Shown here: piece after piece, positions 35,160-45,119 of the stretch
Position numbering within the stretch: the first letter of the stretch is position 1
Layout: every line of letters begins with the position of its first letter
Assembly (NCBI RefSeq): GCF_010093535.1
Contig: NW_022985162.1
Coordinates: forward strand, 3,134,536 to 3,181,530
DNA from: Lindgomyces ingoldianus
Taxonomy: Eukaryota > Ascomycota > Dothideomycetes > Pleosporales > Lindgomycetaceae
Length of the DNA stretch: 46,995 nucleotides
Reading direction: 5' to 3'
Translations under genes and position numbers: made by a program
The notes under the pieces: generated by a model
The model's database searches: none
What the model was told of the DNA's origin: nothing
What the model saw: the letters and a program-made list of their open reading frames with translations, nothing else

Positions 35160-35450
35160 GAACCCTAAGAAAAATTGGAGAGGTGAGGTGCTGTTCATCT
35201 ATCGCAAGGTGAGCCGAGATGGAGCTGATGGAGGGCATATATACAGAGGCGAGCAGACAACTAGGTGTTGAGAGACGACCTAGGCACATTGAGGTGAGGT
35301 GTGAGGTCCCTGGAGCTGGAGAGAGCTCCGAGGGCAATATATAGTAGCTAAAAGAGCGCTAGTCCTAGACAGGAAAAGGGGGAGAGGTGAAGGACCACAT
35401 TCACCCTGACACAGGGTCACGTGAACTAATGTCACGTGCTTTACTTTTAG
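35160..35450 (+). repeat. Diverged direct repeat, copy 1
   Basis: This copy matches 35740-36010. The best-conserved core is at about 35282-35440 and contains AGTAGCTAAAAGAGCGCTAG shared exactly with copy 2. It ends with a tandem pair of GTCACGTG motifs (35416-35423 and 35431-35438). Differences between copies are mostly C/T or G/A (for example GGTCCCTGG against GGTCTCTGG). It may be an LTR or a small duplicated element. Confidence 0.7.
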
Positions 35451-35739
35451 CTGGAAAATTAGAGCATGGATCCCCAGAGCTGGGCCACGAAGTTGTGGAT
35501 TAAGAATTAAGACCGACGATTTTTTTTCGCTGTAGTGCGATTTCCTAACTCTGCTGACGCCCTTACAGAAAACTCAGCGGTGTTTAGTGATTCGGCTGTG
35601 TTTTGTACAACTAGTCACGACAATTCTCGAGTCCTCGACAATATGATCCAGGATATGAAGATATATTACAACACCCACAGCGCACATATGCTGAGATTCT
35701 GGTAGGATTAAGAAGCTAGGAGAAATGAACCGAGCAGCT

Positions 35740-36010
35740 ACAATCGAGAAAGAAGGAGGACGATACGCTGCTGTTAGATATCGCAGGGTTAGAGCTGATT
35801 GATGGTGGAGAGCATGGAGCAGTCAATTAGGTAATGAGAGGCAATCTAGGTATATTGAGGTGAGGTGTAAGGTCTCTGGAGCTCGAGAGAGCTCAAATAT
35901 ATAGTAGCTAAAAGAGCGCTAGTCCTAAACAGGAAAAGAGTGAGAGGTAAAGGACCCACATTTACGCTGAGATGGGTGACGTGAACCAGTTTCACGTGCG
36001 ACATTAGATT
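35740..36010 (+). repeat. Diverged direct repeat, copy 2
   Basis: This is the second copy of the 35160-35450 repeat, offset by about 570 bp in the same orientation. The paired motifs at its end are decayed to GTGACGTG (35976-35983) and TTCACGTG (35991-35998). The 290-bp spacer between copies shows no open frame. Confidence 0.7.
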
Positions 36011-36189
36011 CTATGCATATGATGTTGCAAAGCGTGCAAGTGGCTCCTCCTCCCGCTTCCCAGGGCAGAGCGAAACTGCGAACACAAAGAGGGGTGACCG
36101 ATTCTGCTGTTTTTGATGGCTAGAGAGTGGAATTAATGGTTTAGCCAGTAATAATTTATTCTAGACGCGAGCAGCCCCCTAAAATAGGC

Positions 36190-36440
36190 TCACCCTATTT
36201 AGGAAGGCATGTTAGCCTGCTGTGATGTCTTTTGCGTGCTCCTTAAAGTGCTGCAGCAAGTCTACACCAAACTTATTCGTCATCCAACCACTCTCATTCA
36301 TTGTGATGATCTACTCGTGCTAGATATCGTCGCCGTCGTACCACAGAAAGAGATGTTAGGTCCCAGTGAAGATGATGAATGGTGGTATCGCCTGGTGGTA
36401 GTGCCTTTAGCTGCTTATGCTTTTTAGAGCTTTTAACAGC
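36190..36440 (-). pseudogene. Relic of a pogo/Fot1-like DDE transposase
   Basis: On the minus strand a short frame reads NESGWMTNKFGVDLLQHF (about 36215-36270), followed by KEHAKDI. It resembles the NExGWTTNxxGLxWLxHFxxHTK segment between the first and second catalytic acids of fungal DDE_1 (pogo/Fot1) transposases. Both catalytic acids and the flanking motifs are absent or unrecognisable, and no terminal repeats were found. It is an old fragment. The match is short, so confidence is limited. Confidence 0.5.
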
Positions 36441-38349
36441 TTTTCTAGTGACATAACACCCATCTAGAAACCAGTCACACCATGTTTGTAGATCATCGTC
36501 AGGTATCTTATACAGAGTGCTCGCCTGTGAGAAACGTCCACACTTTTAGTAGTGAGTATTCTTCGGATCTCGTCTCCGGTCCTCTTTCTGAATCTTACCT
36601 TATTCAATAGTCAGCTAGGAGTGGGTCTCTTGGGGTGATGACAAAGATAGACCTACTTATAAATTGATTAGAGATGCCGGAGTATCGCTGCACCGTCCCC
36701 CATTAGCCTGACAATAACAAATTCCGAGAAGACTCTCAGGTATTCATTATAGCCCTCCTATGCCCCAAGCAACTGAGGAACAAAGCAGTACTCAGTATCC
36801 CGTAAGTCAAATATCTGCAATTTACCCCACCATATATTCTGCAAACATATAATACGCCCTCCAAACTTCACTGATGCTACGGTTATTCTCTGCGTAACCG
36901 GTAGGGCAAACTAACCAAACCTTCTAGTTCAAATAGACACCAAACCTTGAGCTACCACTAATTTCACCCTGAACGTGTCTTATCCATAATCTGGAGCTAG
37001 AATTTGAAAAGCAGTAGTATATACTCTCGGAGTGCCGATATTGGAAACTCTAGTTATAGTCTTAGTCATTGCCGGAAGCACAGCACGGCCCGTGATATCG
37101 TTTGTCGAAGGTGTCATGGAATTGGCAGACATTGAGCGGTACCAAATCAGTGCGGTAGCAGCAGAAACAGCGATTACAGGATTAGGTATGGATGGCCAAG
37201 GAGCACTGCGGGGATCCAATATTTTGGTTCAAATTTTAGGAGCAGGAACATTTGAAGACTCCGGCAAACCACGAGATGAACCGAGTCCTCAAACTGCTCT
37301 GAGCGGGCGAACTTGTATTCGGTCATGGATTATGTACCAGTTTCTCAGAAACTACGAGGTCAATGGCGCTAAATTGATCCATGTTTGTTTTTCTACTTGA
37401 TAGAAGTCGCAATGTCTTCGTGCTAACCGGGTCCAAACGCTCCGCGACCTTCTCCTTTTGGCGGCTCAAAGTAAAATCGGACCAAGGACTATTCTGCGAC
37501 TAACCCTCTCTAGGATCTACTCGGATAGTGTTAGAATAAACTAAGCTGCGATTGCTGCACGATGACGGAGGCACTGTATTTTCTTGTTGAGAAATTTGTT
37601 CCATCTGCCTTCCAATGTCCTTTCGAAATCTGGAATAGTGGGATCACGAGGCATTTATCAGCATGCCGCGACAAAGAATCCCATCCGATATGTGGCCAAA
37701 CATTCAGGCTATATTCTGCCAATTCTTCCACGTCGCACAATAATTGAACAGGTATAGCAGACCAACGCCCACTTAGGGCTCATCCACCTAACGCTAAATC
37801 ACGGATTCTAAAGCTTGGATCCATACCATCGGCCAGGAAATCACGGGGAAGCACTCAGATCATTGATCACTTGACTTGGCTGACAGAGAAAGACCAAGGC
37901 ACCTCCGTAGCCCCACATCGGATTAGGGTAGTCGGTTAAGAAATACGAGGACGAAAATGGTTCACTGCAGGTTAATACGAAGTGTTGCTCTTGGCTATAA
38001 GACTTCACCACCTCCCTGGGAACTTATGACGTACGTTGCCGCATTCAATGTTGATCTCAATACCTGGCTCCCTGTGTCTTGGCCTGACAACACGGCGAGA
38101 CGCACTCTTGACGACAGTATCGGGCTGGACTTGAATGTGGGTCGTCCCTGATCACATTTGGAACGTTTCTAGCTCTATAATCCAAGATTCTTCTTATCTT
38201 GGCGTCCTAGTAAGTTCGGCGTCGCATTTCATGATGAAGTTGGGAAAATTTAGTCTACGTCACTGGTGTCGGAATTTTCGAAACGAAAACATTTAAGTCT
38301 CTGGACCCCAAAATGCTCCCAAGCCCCGCATATCAAATCCTTCTGCAAG
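36441..38349. other. Gene-poor tract
   Basis: Antiparallel open frames at 36980-37219 (-) and 37032-37400 (+) overlap, and neither shows a recognised domain. Short frames at 37562-37747 and 37957-38151 (+) are also unassigned. The last few hundred bases are the upstream region of the oxidoreductase gene at 38350. Confidence 0.4.
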
Positions 38350-39843
38350 ATGTTCTCCCTTTGGATTCTATATATTGCTTTCCTTGGTCTCTTCGCCGTG
38401 CCGACTTATGGAGACGCCTGCTCCTTCATCGAGGCAATTGGCACTGTAAACGTTACCCGTCCATTGGATCCAGCTTACGTCTATGAGCAGACTCAGTACT
38501 GGTCAACGTCGTGCAGCGCGCTGAAGCCCTCGTGCATCATCTTTCCAAACTCCGCGGCTGAAGTGGCAAGCATTGCTAAGATCATTGCTAACACGACGGA
38601 GTCCTGGGCAATCAAATCGGGAGGCCACAACCCCAACAACTTCTTCTCAAGCGTTGAAGGGGGCCCCCTCATCTCAACTGACCACCTAGACCAAGCTGTA
38701 TTAGACCCTGTTACCGGAATCGTTGATGTTGGACCGGGTAATCGACTGGATTCAATTGCAGCGAAACTTCAGGGAAGTGGGTGGACTTTTGTTGGTGGGC
38801 GCATTGGCAACACTGGTGTTGGTGGTCTCGTGCTTGGGGGAGGGCTCTCCTACATGTCGGCGCAGTATGGCTGGGCCGCATCTTCAGTGCTGGAATATCA
38901 GATGGTTCTCGCTAATGGTACCATCACTAATATCTCTGCTACCTCGAACCCGGACTTCTTCAAGGCACTGAAGGGCGGGGGCAACAACTTCGGTATCGTG
39001 ACCAACTATCGTCTCCAAGCGCATCCTCAGGGGAATGTCTGGGCCGGAAACCTAGTGTTCCCTCATGCTTCCTCCACGGCCACAAAACTTCTCAAGGCTA
39101 TACGGGACTTTACTGAGTACAACGATGATGACAAGGCCGCTGTGATCGTGACCGCTGAGCGAGCCAACCTCGATGCGGTCGACTCGTGGATTCTCTTCCT
39201 CTTTTACGATGGAACAGTACCTCCGGCGGGCATTTTCACCAACTTCACATCAGTTGGGCCGATACTCAACACATGCCGGGAGCGCACTTACGCCGACCTT
39301 ATGATATCCAGCAACTGGGTTGTCGTCAAAGCCTCTGTTGTGGACATTGGAACCGAGACCATTCCCATCCCAACCGCTGAGAACTTTTCTAAAGTAATGG
39401 AGACGCTTCATGTCCACTGGCGCAATGTTTCAAGCACTGCTCTGGCCGTGCCGGGTATCGTTGCTTCGATTGCGTGGCAACCCTTCCCTAAGCGCATCGC
39501 CCAGAGAGCGAAAGCACGCGGACCTGACCTAATCGACGCTGACGACTCTGTAGACCGCATCATCATTGAGATGAACTACAGCTTCATCCCACTATCCGCA
39601 TATGGTCAAATGGCAGACACCCTAGAAGCAACATACACAGGGGTTCGCAACAGGGTTGTCTCATGGCAGGCAGATGGGACACTTCCACAGGCATATCTTC
39701 CACTTTTCATGAACTACGGGTTCTTTCGCCAGGATTACTTCGGGCGGCTACGACCAGAGAACAGGGCTTTAGCAAGATCGGTAGCGTTGCAAGTGGATCC
39801 ACAGGGGTTGTTTCGGACAAGGACAGGCGGTTGGAGGCCTTGA
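38350..39843 (+). CDS. Secreted FAD-linked oxidoreductase (VAO/BBE-like)
   Basis: Flavoenzymes of this family oxidise sugars, alcohols or secondary metabolites with O2. A single exon of 497 aa starts at ATG 38350; the frame is open upstream, but only with a GTG start. The first 23 residues (MFSLWILYIAFLGLFAVPTYGDA) form a signal peptide, shown here only to define the start. The FAD_binding_4 domain has WAIKSGGHNPN with His93 as the expected covalent FAD anchor. Then come VGPGNRLDSIAAKL, GGRIGNTGVGGLVLGGGLS and GGGNNFGIVTNYRL. In bicovalent BBE enzymes a Cys precedes the GxGG loop; here GRIGNTGVGG has none, so attachment is probably through His only. The C-terminal BBE-like end is LQVDPQGLFRTRTGGW. 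Several Asn-X-Ser/Thr sites fit secretion. No biosynthetic cluster genes are adjacent, so the substrate is unknown. Confidence 0.9.
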   Translation: MFSLWILYIAFLGLFAVPTYGDACSFIEAIGTVNVTRPLDPAYVYEQTQYWSTSCSALKPSCIIFPNSAAEVASIAKIIANTTESWAIKSGGHNPNNFFSSVEGGPLISTDHLDQAVLDPVTGIVDVGPGNRLDSIAAKLQGSGWTFVGGRIGNTGVGGLVLGGGLSYMSAQYGWAASSVLEYQMVLANGTITNISATSNPDFFKALKGGGNNFGIVTNYRLQAHPQGNVWAGNLVFPHASSTATKLLKAIRDFTEYNDDDKAAVIVTAERANLDAVDSWILFLFYDGTVPPAGIFTNFTSVGPILNTCRERTYADLMISSNWVVVKASVVDIGTETIPIPTAENFSKVMETLHVHWRNVSSTALAVPGIVASIAWQPFPKRIAQRAKARGPDLIDADDSVDRIIIEMNYSFIPLSAYGQMADTLEATYTGVRNRVVSWQADGTLPQAYLPLFMNYGFFRQDYFGRLRPENRALARSVALQVDPQGLFRTRTGGWRP

Positions 39844-40070
39844 TGTATGTTAGTGACTTGAGAACCCGGGGGGTTTCCTCAGAATGAGTGATACAAAGGT
39901 GCGGCTTATTTAATCCGACATCGTTTCGAGATCAATGCATTATGCATAGGTTCTTACATATGTACTATTCCTATCCCATTCACGAAGTGGGACTATAGTT
40001 ACGTTATTGGGAACTGACTACTTCGGACTGTTCTGGCCCGCTTCAACTTGGAAAGCCGACAACTTGGAAA

Positions 40071-41518
40071 TTATAGTTGCAAGTTGACCCTGAACTCGAG
40101 ACCTAAGAGGTCGTTAGCGATGCGACGCAGGAATCCACAAGTCTCTCTCACCTCAATGGGAGCATAGCCACCACCAATCATAGTGCTTCCATCCCAAACC
40201 TCCACGGTTACCTTCCCAGCTGTGAGACCACCAAATTTGAACTTGTTATAGCCCTCTACTAAATTTAATTTTCCAAGTTCCGTTTGTCCAACATTAACAA
40301 CACCAACTAAGTTTGACTGACCCCTAGCGACGAGTATCACGCCACTCACTGCGTCCTCTGCATTAACAATTTCTTGAGGCTTTCCCATCGTATCTAAACC
40401 ACAATCGGCGTTAACAAGAAGCGTGTGGTGCCAAAATGCTCCCTGCATAGCTCTACCATTGGTAGGTAGAATATTCGCCGTCGTCGTATCCCCGCGCTTC
40501 CACGCCTGAATGAATGCGGGGAGGATCTGCCAATATCCGGTATGACTGTACCCGTCGACGTATGTATGAATTGGGGATCCAGTCATCGGCTCGTCCCAGA
40601 TGTTCCCCATGTAATGGCTCTCACCAGCGTCATTCCAGGTTTGTAGTTCCAGCATGTCCGGTTGCATCTCTAGCACTTGCCCGATTCGGTACTCGAGATT
40701 CTCTTCCCCACGACGGTACCAATTTTGTGAGCCGTCGATGTGTTTGAATTGGAGCGTTGACATTCCCATCATGAAGAGCTTCCCGGCGCTTCGGGCAGCA
40801 GCCATGTATGCCTGGTCATCTGCCGTCGACACGGCTGTTTTACCAGCCTCCGGGTATGACCAGGAATTCCAATTGAAGACCCCGTCAAGAATTGGGCGAT
40901 TGCTGAATAGAGAGTCGCTAGAAATGCCTTGGTAGAAGCCAGGAATGATAACAACGTCACCTACTGCGCTCTTGAAGGATGCCCATTGGTCATTACTAAC
41001 GCCCTCACTACCGAAGGTCGATACTAACGGCTTGCCGTTGTACTTGTAATATGATGTCCTCGCCATGTATTGTTGTAAAAATCCAGCGTACTGGGATGGA
41101 TCGGTGAAATATCCCGGCGCCATGTCGAAGGAAAAGAACAACCCGAAGCCTAAATTGTCGGCATTCATAAAGAGGAATTCGACAGTGTTATTTGACCACG
41201 TGGCGAATTGATCTAAGATCGTACGAATAAGCAAGCAGTCCCATATACCTCTGATTTGCGCGGCCTCGTACTGAAGTTTAGGGCAAAAGCATCAAGCCCA
41301 AGGCTCTGTGCATCCACGATATCTTGTCGGGTGTGCTCATTGTTGATTTCACCAATCATATAGTGGGCGAAACTGTCGGAAATGTCAGTACCGTGAAACT
41401 AGTACTAGTGGGACCTGGAGACGTACATGGGTTTTCCGGCGTTTGCACGCTCCGCTGGTGGCAACCCTGAGGCTATCACAGGCAGGGCGCCAGCGACCCA
41501 GAGTGAGGAGAGCCGCAT
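40071..41518 (-). CDS. Secreted GH71 alpha-1,3-glucanase (mutanase)
   Basis: GH71 enzymes hydrolyse alpha-1,3-glucan of fungal cell walls, in self-remodelling or mycoparasitism. Exons by hand: 41415-41518, 41272-41372 and 40071-41212, 448 aa. Introns: 42 bp (GTCCCA...TACTGAC...GACAG, phase 2), rejoining as MYVSSFAHYMIGE, and 59 bp (GTACGA...CTTAG, phase 1), rejoining as DAFALNFNQFATWSNN. The start at MRLSSLWVAGALPVIA gives a signal peptide. Family marks are FAHYMIG, GLDAFALN, GFGLFFSFDMAPG, YNGKPLVSTFGSEG, IIPGFYQ, DGVFNWNSWSYP, and WNDAGESHYMG, which holds the Asp and Glu expected at the active site. A C-terminal beta-domain (from about GDTTTANILP) follows. There is no carbohydrate-binding module. 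The gene is convergent with the oxidoreductase at 38350. Confidence 0.92.
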
Positions 41519-43218
41519 TTCGTGGAGAAAATAGTCAAATGATTGAATTGAACGATATTTAAAACGGTGAATCGGAATCGGGAGGCAAGAATGACTGAAG
41601 AGACAAAAAGGGTTTGAGAAACAATGCACTGGAAGAAGCGGTGGCTTAGGATTTTTTTAAATGTTTTTGAGATGCATCGTAAGATTGCATTGCATCTTTT
41701 GAAACGCCGATAAACGCGAGGCGTGCAACGATGGGCTTAGCTCAGTAGCTGTTTACTCTAGACTTTAGCAACATCGGCGACCGAGGAAAGACCTTCTAAT
41801 CTGCGCCATTATATGTGATGGTTCGTGTTCATCCTCTTACTAAGTGTTCTCAGATTTTGAAGCTATGGTTTATGCCTGTAGTTAGATAGTGAGGAGGAAA
41901 TAAACTAACTTGAAAAGGAATAGCCGGCCAGACTCCGCCACTCCGCGTTCCTCCAACCTCCCACACTGTCCGATGGTCGGTAAGCCGTCGCGACAGCTAG
42001 GACCTGCAATGTCACATCCTTCATGTTGTCGCCTCCACGGTCTACTCTTTATGAGTCCGGAAATAGAGTCTGCGAGGCTGCTATCGAAAGTCCGATTGGG
42101 TACAAATCTCCACCACATGCGCAAACCATCCTTCCCACGAAGGCGGACGGTGGTGTGGGGGCCTCTTACTGGTTCCCGTCTACCACTATTGCGGGCACTG
42201 CTAGAACGTGAATCACTAATTTCTGCCGATTAGGGGCAGCGCCTGACTGTCAGTCTCCCAAAAAGTGTTTGCTAGTCTATCAACTTTGCTGGCAACACAA
42301 CCTCTACATATGTCACTTCACCTCGATAATCCACCCTGTAAGTCTTCGAGGCTGTACTAAAACACTCCGGCCTGAGACATCGTATTGCTGCCTAGTGCCG
42401 GCATTCGGACTTTTTCCACTGCCTATGTGCCCATTATCGCGACCGCTGAGGATGAGCGGACAGGATTCTTAAGTTATGCGCCACTTGCTAGATGACAGCA
42501 AGGCCTTGTGTGGGGGGCTGTGGGTGACAGCAACGCTGTCTATTTTGAACTATAGGGGCCAGCGACCCTAGCATAACCACTCCCTCCAGCATGCACCAGT
42601 TTGCGTACCTCCTATAGTGAACGGGGACCAATATATATTTTAGCATAATGGTGAAGTCTGAAGGTATGGGGAAGCCAAACTTCTGCCTTGAACAGTGAGA
42701 TGCAAACATGAAAGAGAAACCACCTTCTAGTTCTGGCTAGATGCGCTTCTTGAGTACTTCATGGAGTCTTGGGTGAGGGCAAGCTGCGTTAAATACATGA
42801 GAGGGTTCGACTGGTTGCGGTGCCTCTCGGAGAACGTACTACTAGACCTCTGTTCGCGCTTGAATTCGATCTTCACGGTCACCTTCGAGAGGCCTAGTGG
42901 GTACTAGTGTATCACTTTATCATCACTTCGCCGTCATGCTCCATCCATCCTCTCTCATTTCTAATTGTTCCCTGTCGCTTATATACCAACCTATTCTCCA
43001 CTCTGGGTAATAATGTGTGACTCGAGGACGTAGACTGCCTTAATAGGTATAGGGTGGTCATAGATTGAATGGCTTTAGTGTATTACAATAAAATCGATTT
43101 GGGTCAACTAGCTATCTCCATTCGCCGCATTCGCGCGATGCTTCTCCATAACACAGTGCCCGGATAGACCGTGAAAACAAGGACACATGAAATGGCTCTC
43201 TCCTGCGGCCTCCAGCCT
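41519..43218. other. Intergenic tract; GH71 promoter at its left end
   Basis: About 1.7 kb. A TTTAAATA TATA-like box on the minus strand lies at about 41553-41560, some 40 bp upstream of the GH71 start codon. The remaining sequence, including frames at 41882-42233 and 42488-42709, shows no recognisable gene. Confidence 0.4.
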
Positions 43219-44286
43219 TCAACAAGCCGAATTCGTCTGGGTGAGAAGACCAAGTTTCCACGGCAGGGTATTATAGTCACCGCTTGCGCTGGGACTCAGA
43301 CCTTGGTAAAGATAGCGTAGATTGCATGGGCTAATGGTCATCGTCTGATCGACATTGGTGCGTACCACTTCGCCGTGGCTGATGCTCTTCGTCCATGCAG
43401 TCCCACTGAAGACAACATTGTTAGAACGAGCGAATGGGTTTGATTCCGAATTGGCGAGACCAGTCCACGGGCCGGAGAGACTGCTCGCAGTCCATGAGCG
43501 GAAGTAGCGGGCACCGTCGCTTCCAATGGCTTCCACAAGAAGAAGATATTTGCTCTCGCCGATGGAGTACACGTTTGATGCCTCGAAAAGGGCATTCTTC
43601 GAGTCGGACAAAGCAATTACGGTAGAGCCCATGCCGCTAGGAAAATTGCTGAGCGAGGTTTGTGAGCGGTAGAGGTGACCATTGTCATCAGATGAGAAGA
43701 GATGGCAGTTAGACGCGTCGCAGATGACCCACATGTCTACCCAATATCCACTGCCGATGTTCTGGGTGATAATACTGGGCTGGCTGTTATAGAAGTTCTT
43801 TGGGGCACTCCAACCAGTTGGATTGCTGATATCTTTGTTGGTGGAGTATGCGGCGTTACCGTTCTGGAAGACAAGATACCAAAGGCTTTGAGGTGCAAAG
43901 TAAAAGACCTGGGGGGCAGCTCGATAGCCCGAACCGATTGGCGTCTGATCAAGGTAGTGAAATTCAGCAGAGTTTGCTTCGGCGAAGTCAGTGAAGCTGA
44001 AGTAGACTAAGTTATACCCGGAAGCTTGGGCCGTGCTCGCGAAGACGTGATATTTGCCGTTGGAGAAGACGATTGAAGGGTCTTTGATCCCAGCCAGTTT
44101 GCGGGCATCATTCTTGGGACTAACCAGTGCCGCGCTTGAGCTCCACTTGAAGGTGCTGGGGAGATTGGCCGTCTGTCTGGTAGTAAGGGTCGCACTGAGA
44201 GAATCATCCAAGGGCATAAGACGGTGGGTGATGCTGCGGGCAGCCACTGCATTAAAAAGAGCCGCAAGGACTATAAAATGTAGCAT
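43219..44286 (-). CDS. Secreted GH62 alpha-L-arabinofuranosidase
   Basis: GH62 enzymes remove arabinofuranosyl side chains from arabinoxylan, acting outside the cell with xylanases. A single exon of 355 aa covers the whole domain. The N-terminus MLHFIVLAALFNAVAARS is a signal peptide, followed by a short linker and the five-bladed propeller from NLPSTFKWSSS (about residue 41). Active-site candidates are Asp69 in GIKDPSIVFSNGKYHVFAS, Asp184 in YWVDMWVICD and Glu235 in LFEASNVY. HLFSSDDNGHLYRS and the C-terminal LPWKLGLLTQTNSAC are typical. No carbohydrate-binding module is present. Length and motifs fit the family without disruption. Confidence 0.93.
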   Translation of the reverse strand: MLHFIVLAALFNAVAARSITHRLMPLDDSLSATLTTRQTANLPSTFKWSSSAALVSPKNDARKLAGIKDPSIVFSNGKYHVFASTAQASGYNLVYFSFTDFAEANSAEFHYLDQTPIGSGYRAAPQVFYFAPQSLWYLVFQNGNAAYSTNKDISNPTGWSAPKNFYNSQPSIITQNIGSGYWVDMWVICDASNCHLFSSDDNGHLYRSQTSLSNFPSGMGSTVIALSDSKNALFEASNVYSIGESKYLLLVEAIGSDGARYFRSWTASSLSGPWTGLANSESNPFARSNNVVFSGTAWTKSISHGEVVRTNVDQTMTISPCNLRYLYQGLSPSASGDYNTLPWKLGLLTQTNSAC

Positions 44287-44962
44287 ATTTTTGGTAGTTA
44301 AAAGGAACAGTTTGGATAGAGGCCCACCTTATGAGCTGAGTATCGTTCTTTATATCCAGGCTTTCAGATAGGCAGTCAGAAAAGCCAGGGGCGTTATATG
44401 ATTAACAGCATCACATTTTTTCCGAATTGTGAAGCGACTATGCTGAAACTAATAGGCCAAATCAAAGTAGTCTTGGTATACAGGGGTGGTAACCAGCGCC
44501 GAATACATTCCTCGCCGTTTCACTAGAGCGGAGCTGCACCTCTCCGGTGCATCCATCAATTCGTATTGACCGAATGACTTCGTGGTTGGGTTTTCTTGAG
44601 CATATAAGTCTTGGGACAGTCAGCGTTACCCTCTCCTTTATCATTGTAGGTCAGATTCGAACAGAATATCAGCAGTGCTTGAATATACATGGACTTCAAC
44701 GGGAGGCTGGCCCTAGGCTCGTAGAAAAAGGCTGGGCTTGAACACCGGTGCTGGCTATCGAACTTTGCTACGTATAACGCGATCTGATCTTTGGTACTTC
44801 GTCATTTGCATCGTCAGCTCTCAATGCCAATTTTCCGTAAATGTGTGGAGGGAGGTGGCCCGGGCTACCGGGGTCGGATTAGGGTAATCTTAGCAGCGGG
44901 GAAATTCGGCAATCTTTGCACCAATCGGCCTGCAGGACGTCATGATTTAATAAATGCAGATA
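44287..44962. promoter_or_regulatory. GH62 upstream region
   Basis: On the minus strand a TATAAAG box at 44348-44354 lies about 62 bp upstream of the GH62 ATG. Beyond it the sequence shows no gene up to the left end of the pogo-like element at 44963. Confidence 0.45.
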
Positions 44963-44985
44963 CAGTCAACTCTCGATGGCGCGAT
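44963..44985 (+). repeat. Left terminal inverted repeat
   Basis: 23 bases beginning CAGTCAACTCTCGATGG; an exact inverted match to 46733-46755. Confidence 0.92.
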
Positions 44986-45119
44986 GCGCGATTAAACGAT
45001 ATTTCGATATAGCGATACATTTCTCAAACCTGAATTAATTTCCCACCAAAATATTCCATTTCGCGATACCTACTATATCGCAAGCTTTTAGCTAGATTAT
45101 CGTTATATTAAGAGATAAA

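Noticed and set aside
37032..37400. A 122-codon open frame on the + strand, with an antisense partner at 36980-37219
   Set aside because: Both strands are open over the same bases and neither shows a family motif. I could not tell whether either is real, so no gene is called.
37921..37935. TTAGGG-like telomere motif (also near 44878)
   Set aside because: Single occurrences only; no tandem array, so not a telomere.
44640..44740. Possible tRNA because of a GTTCGAATC-like B box on the minus strand
   Set aside because: No A box, acceptor stem or cloverleaf can be built around it.
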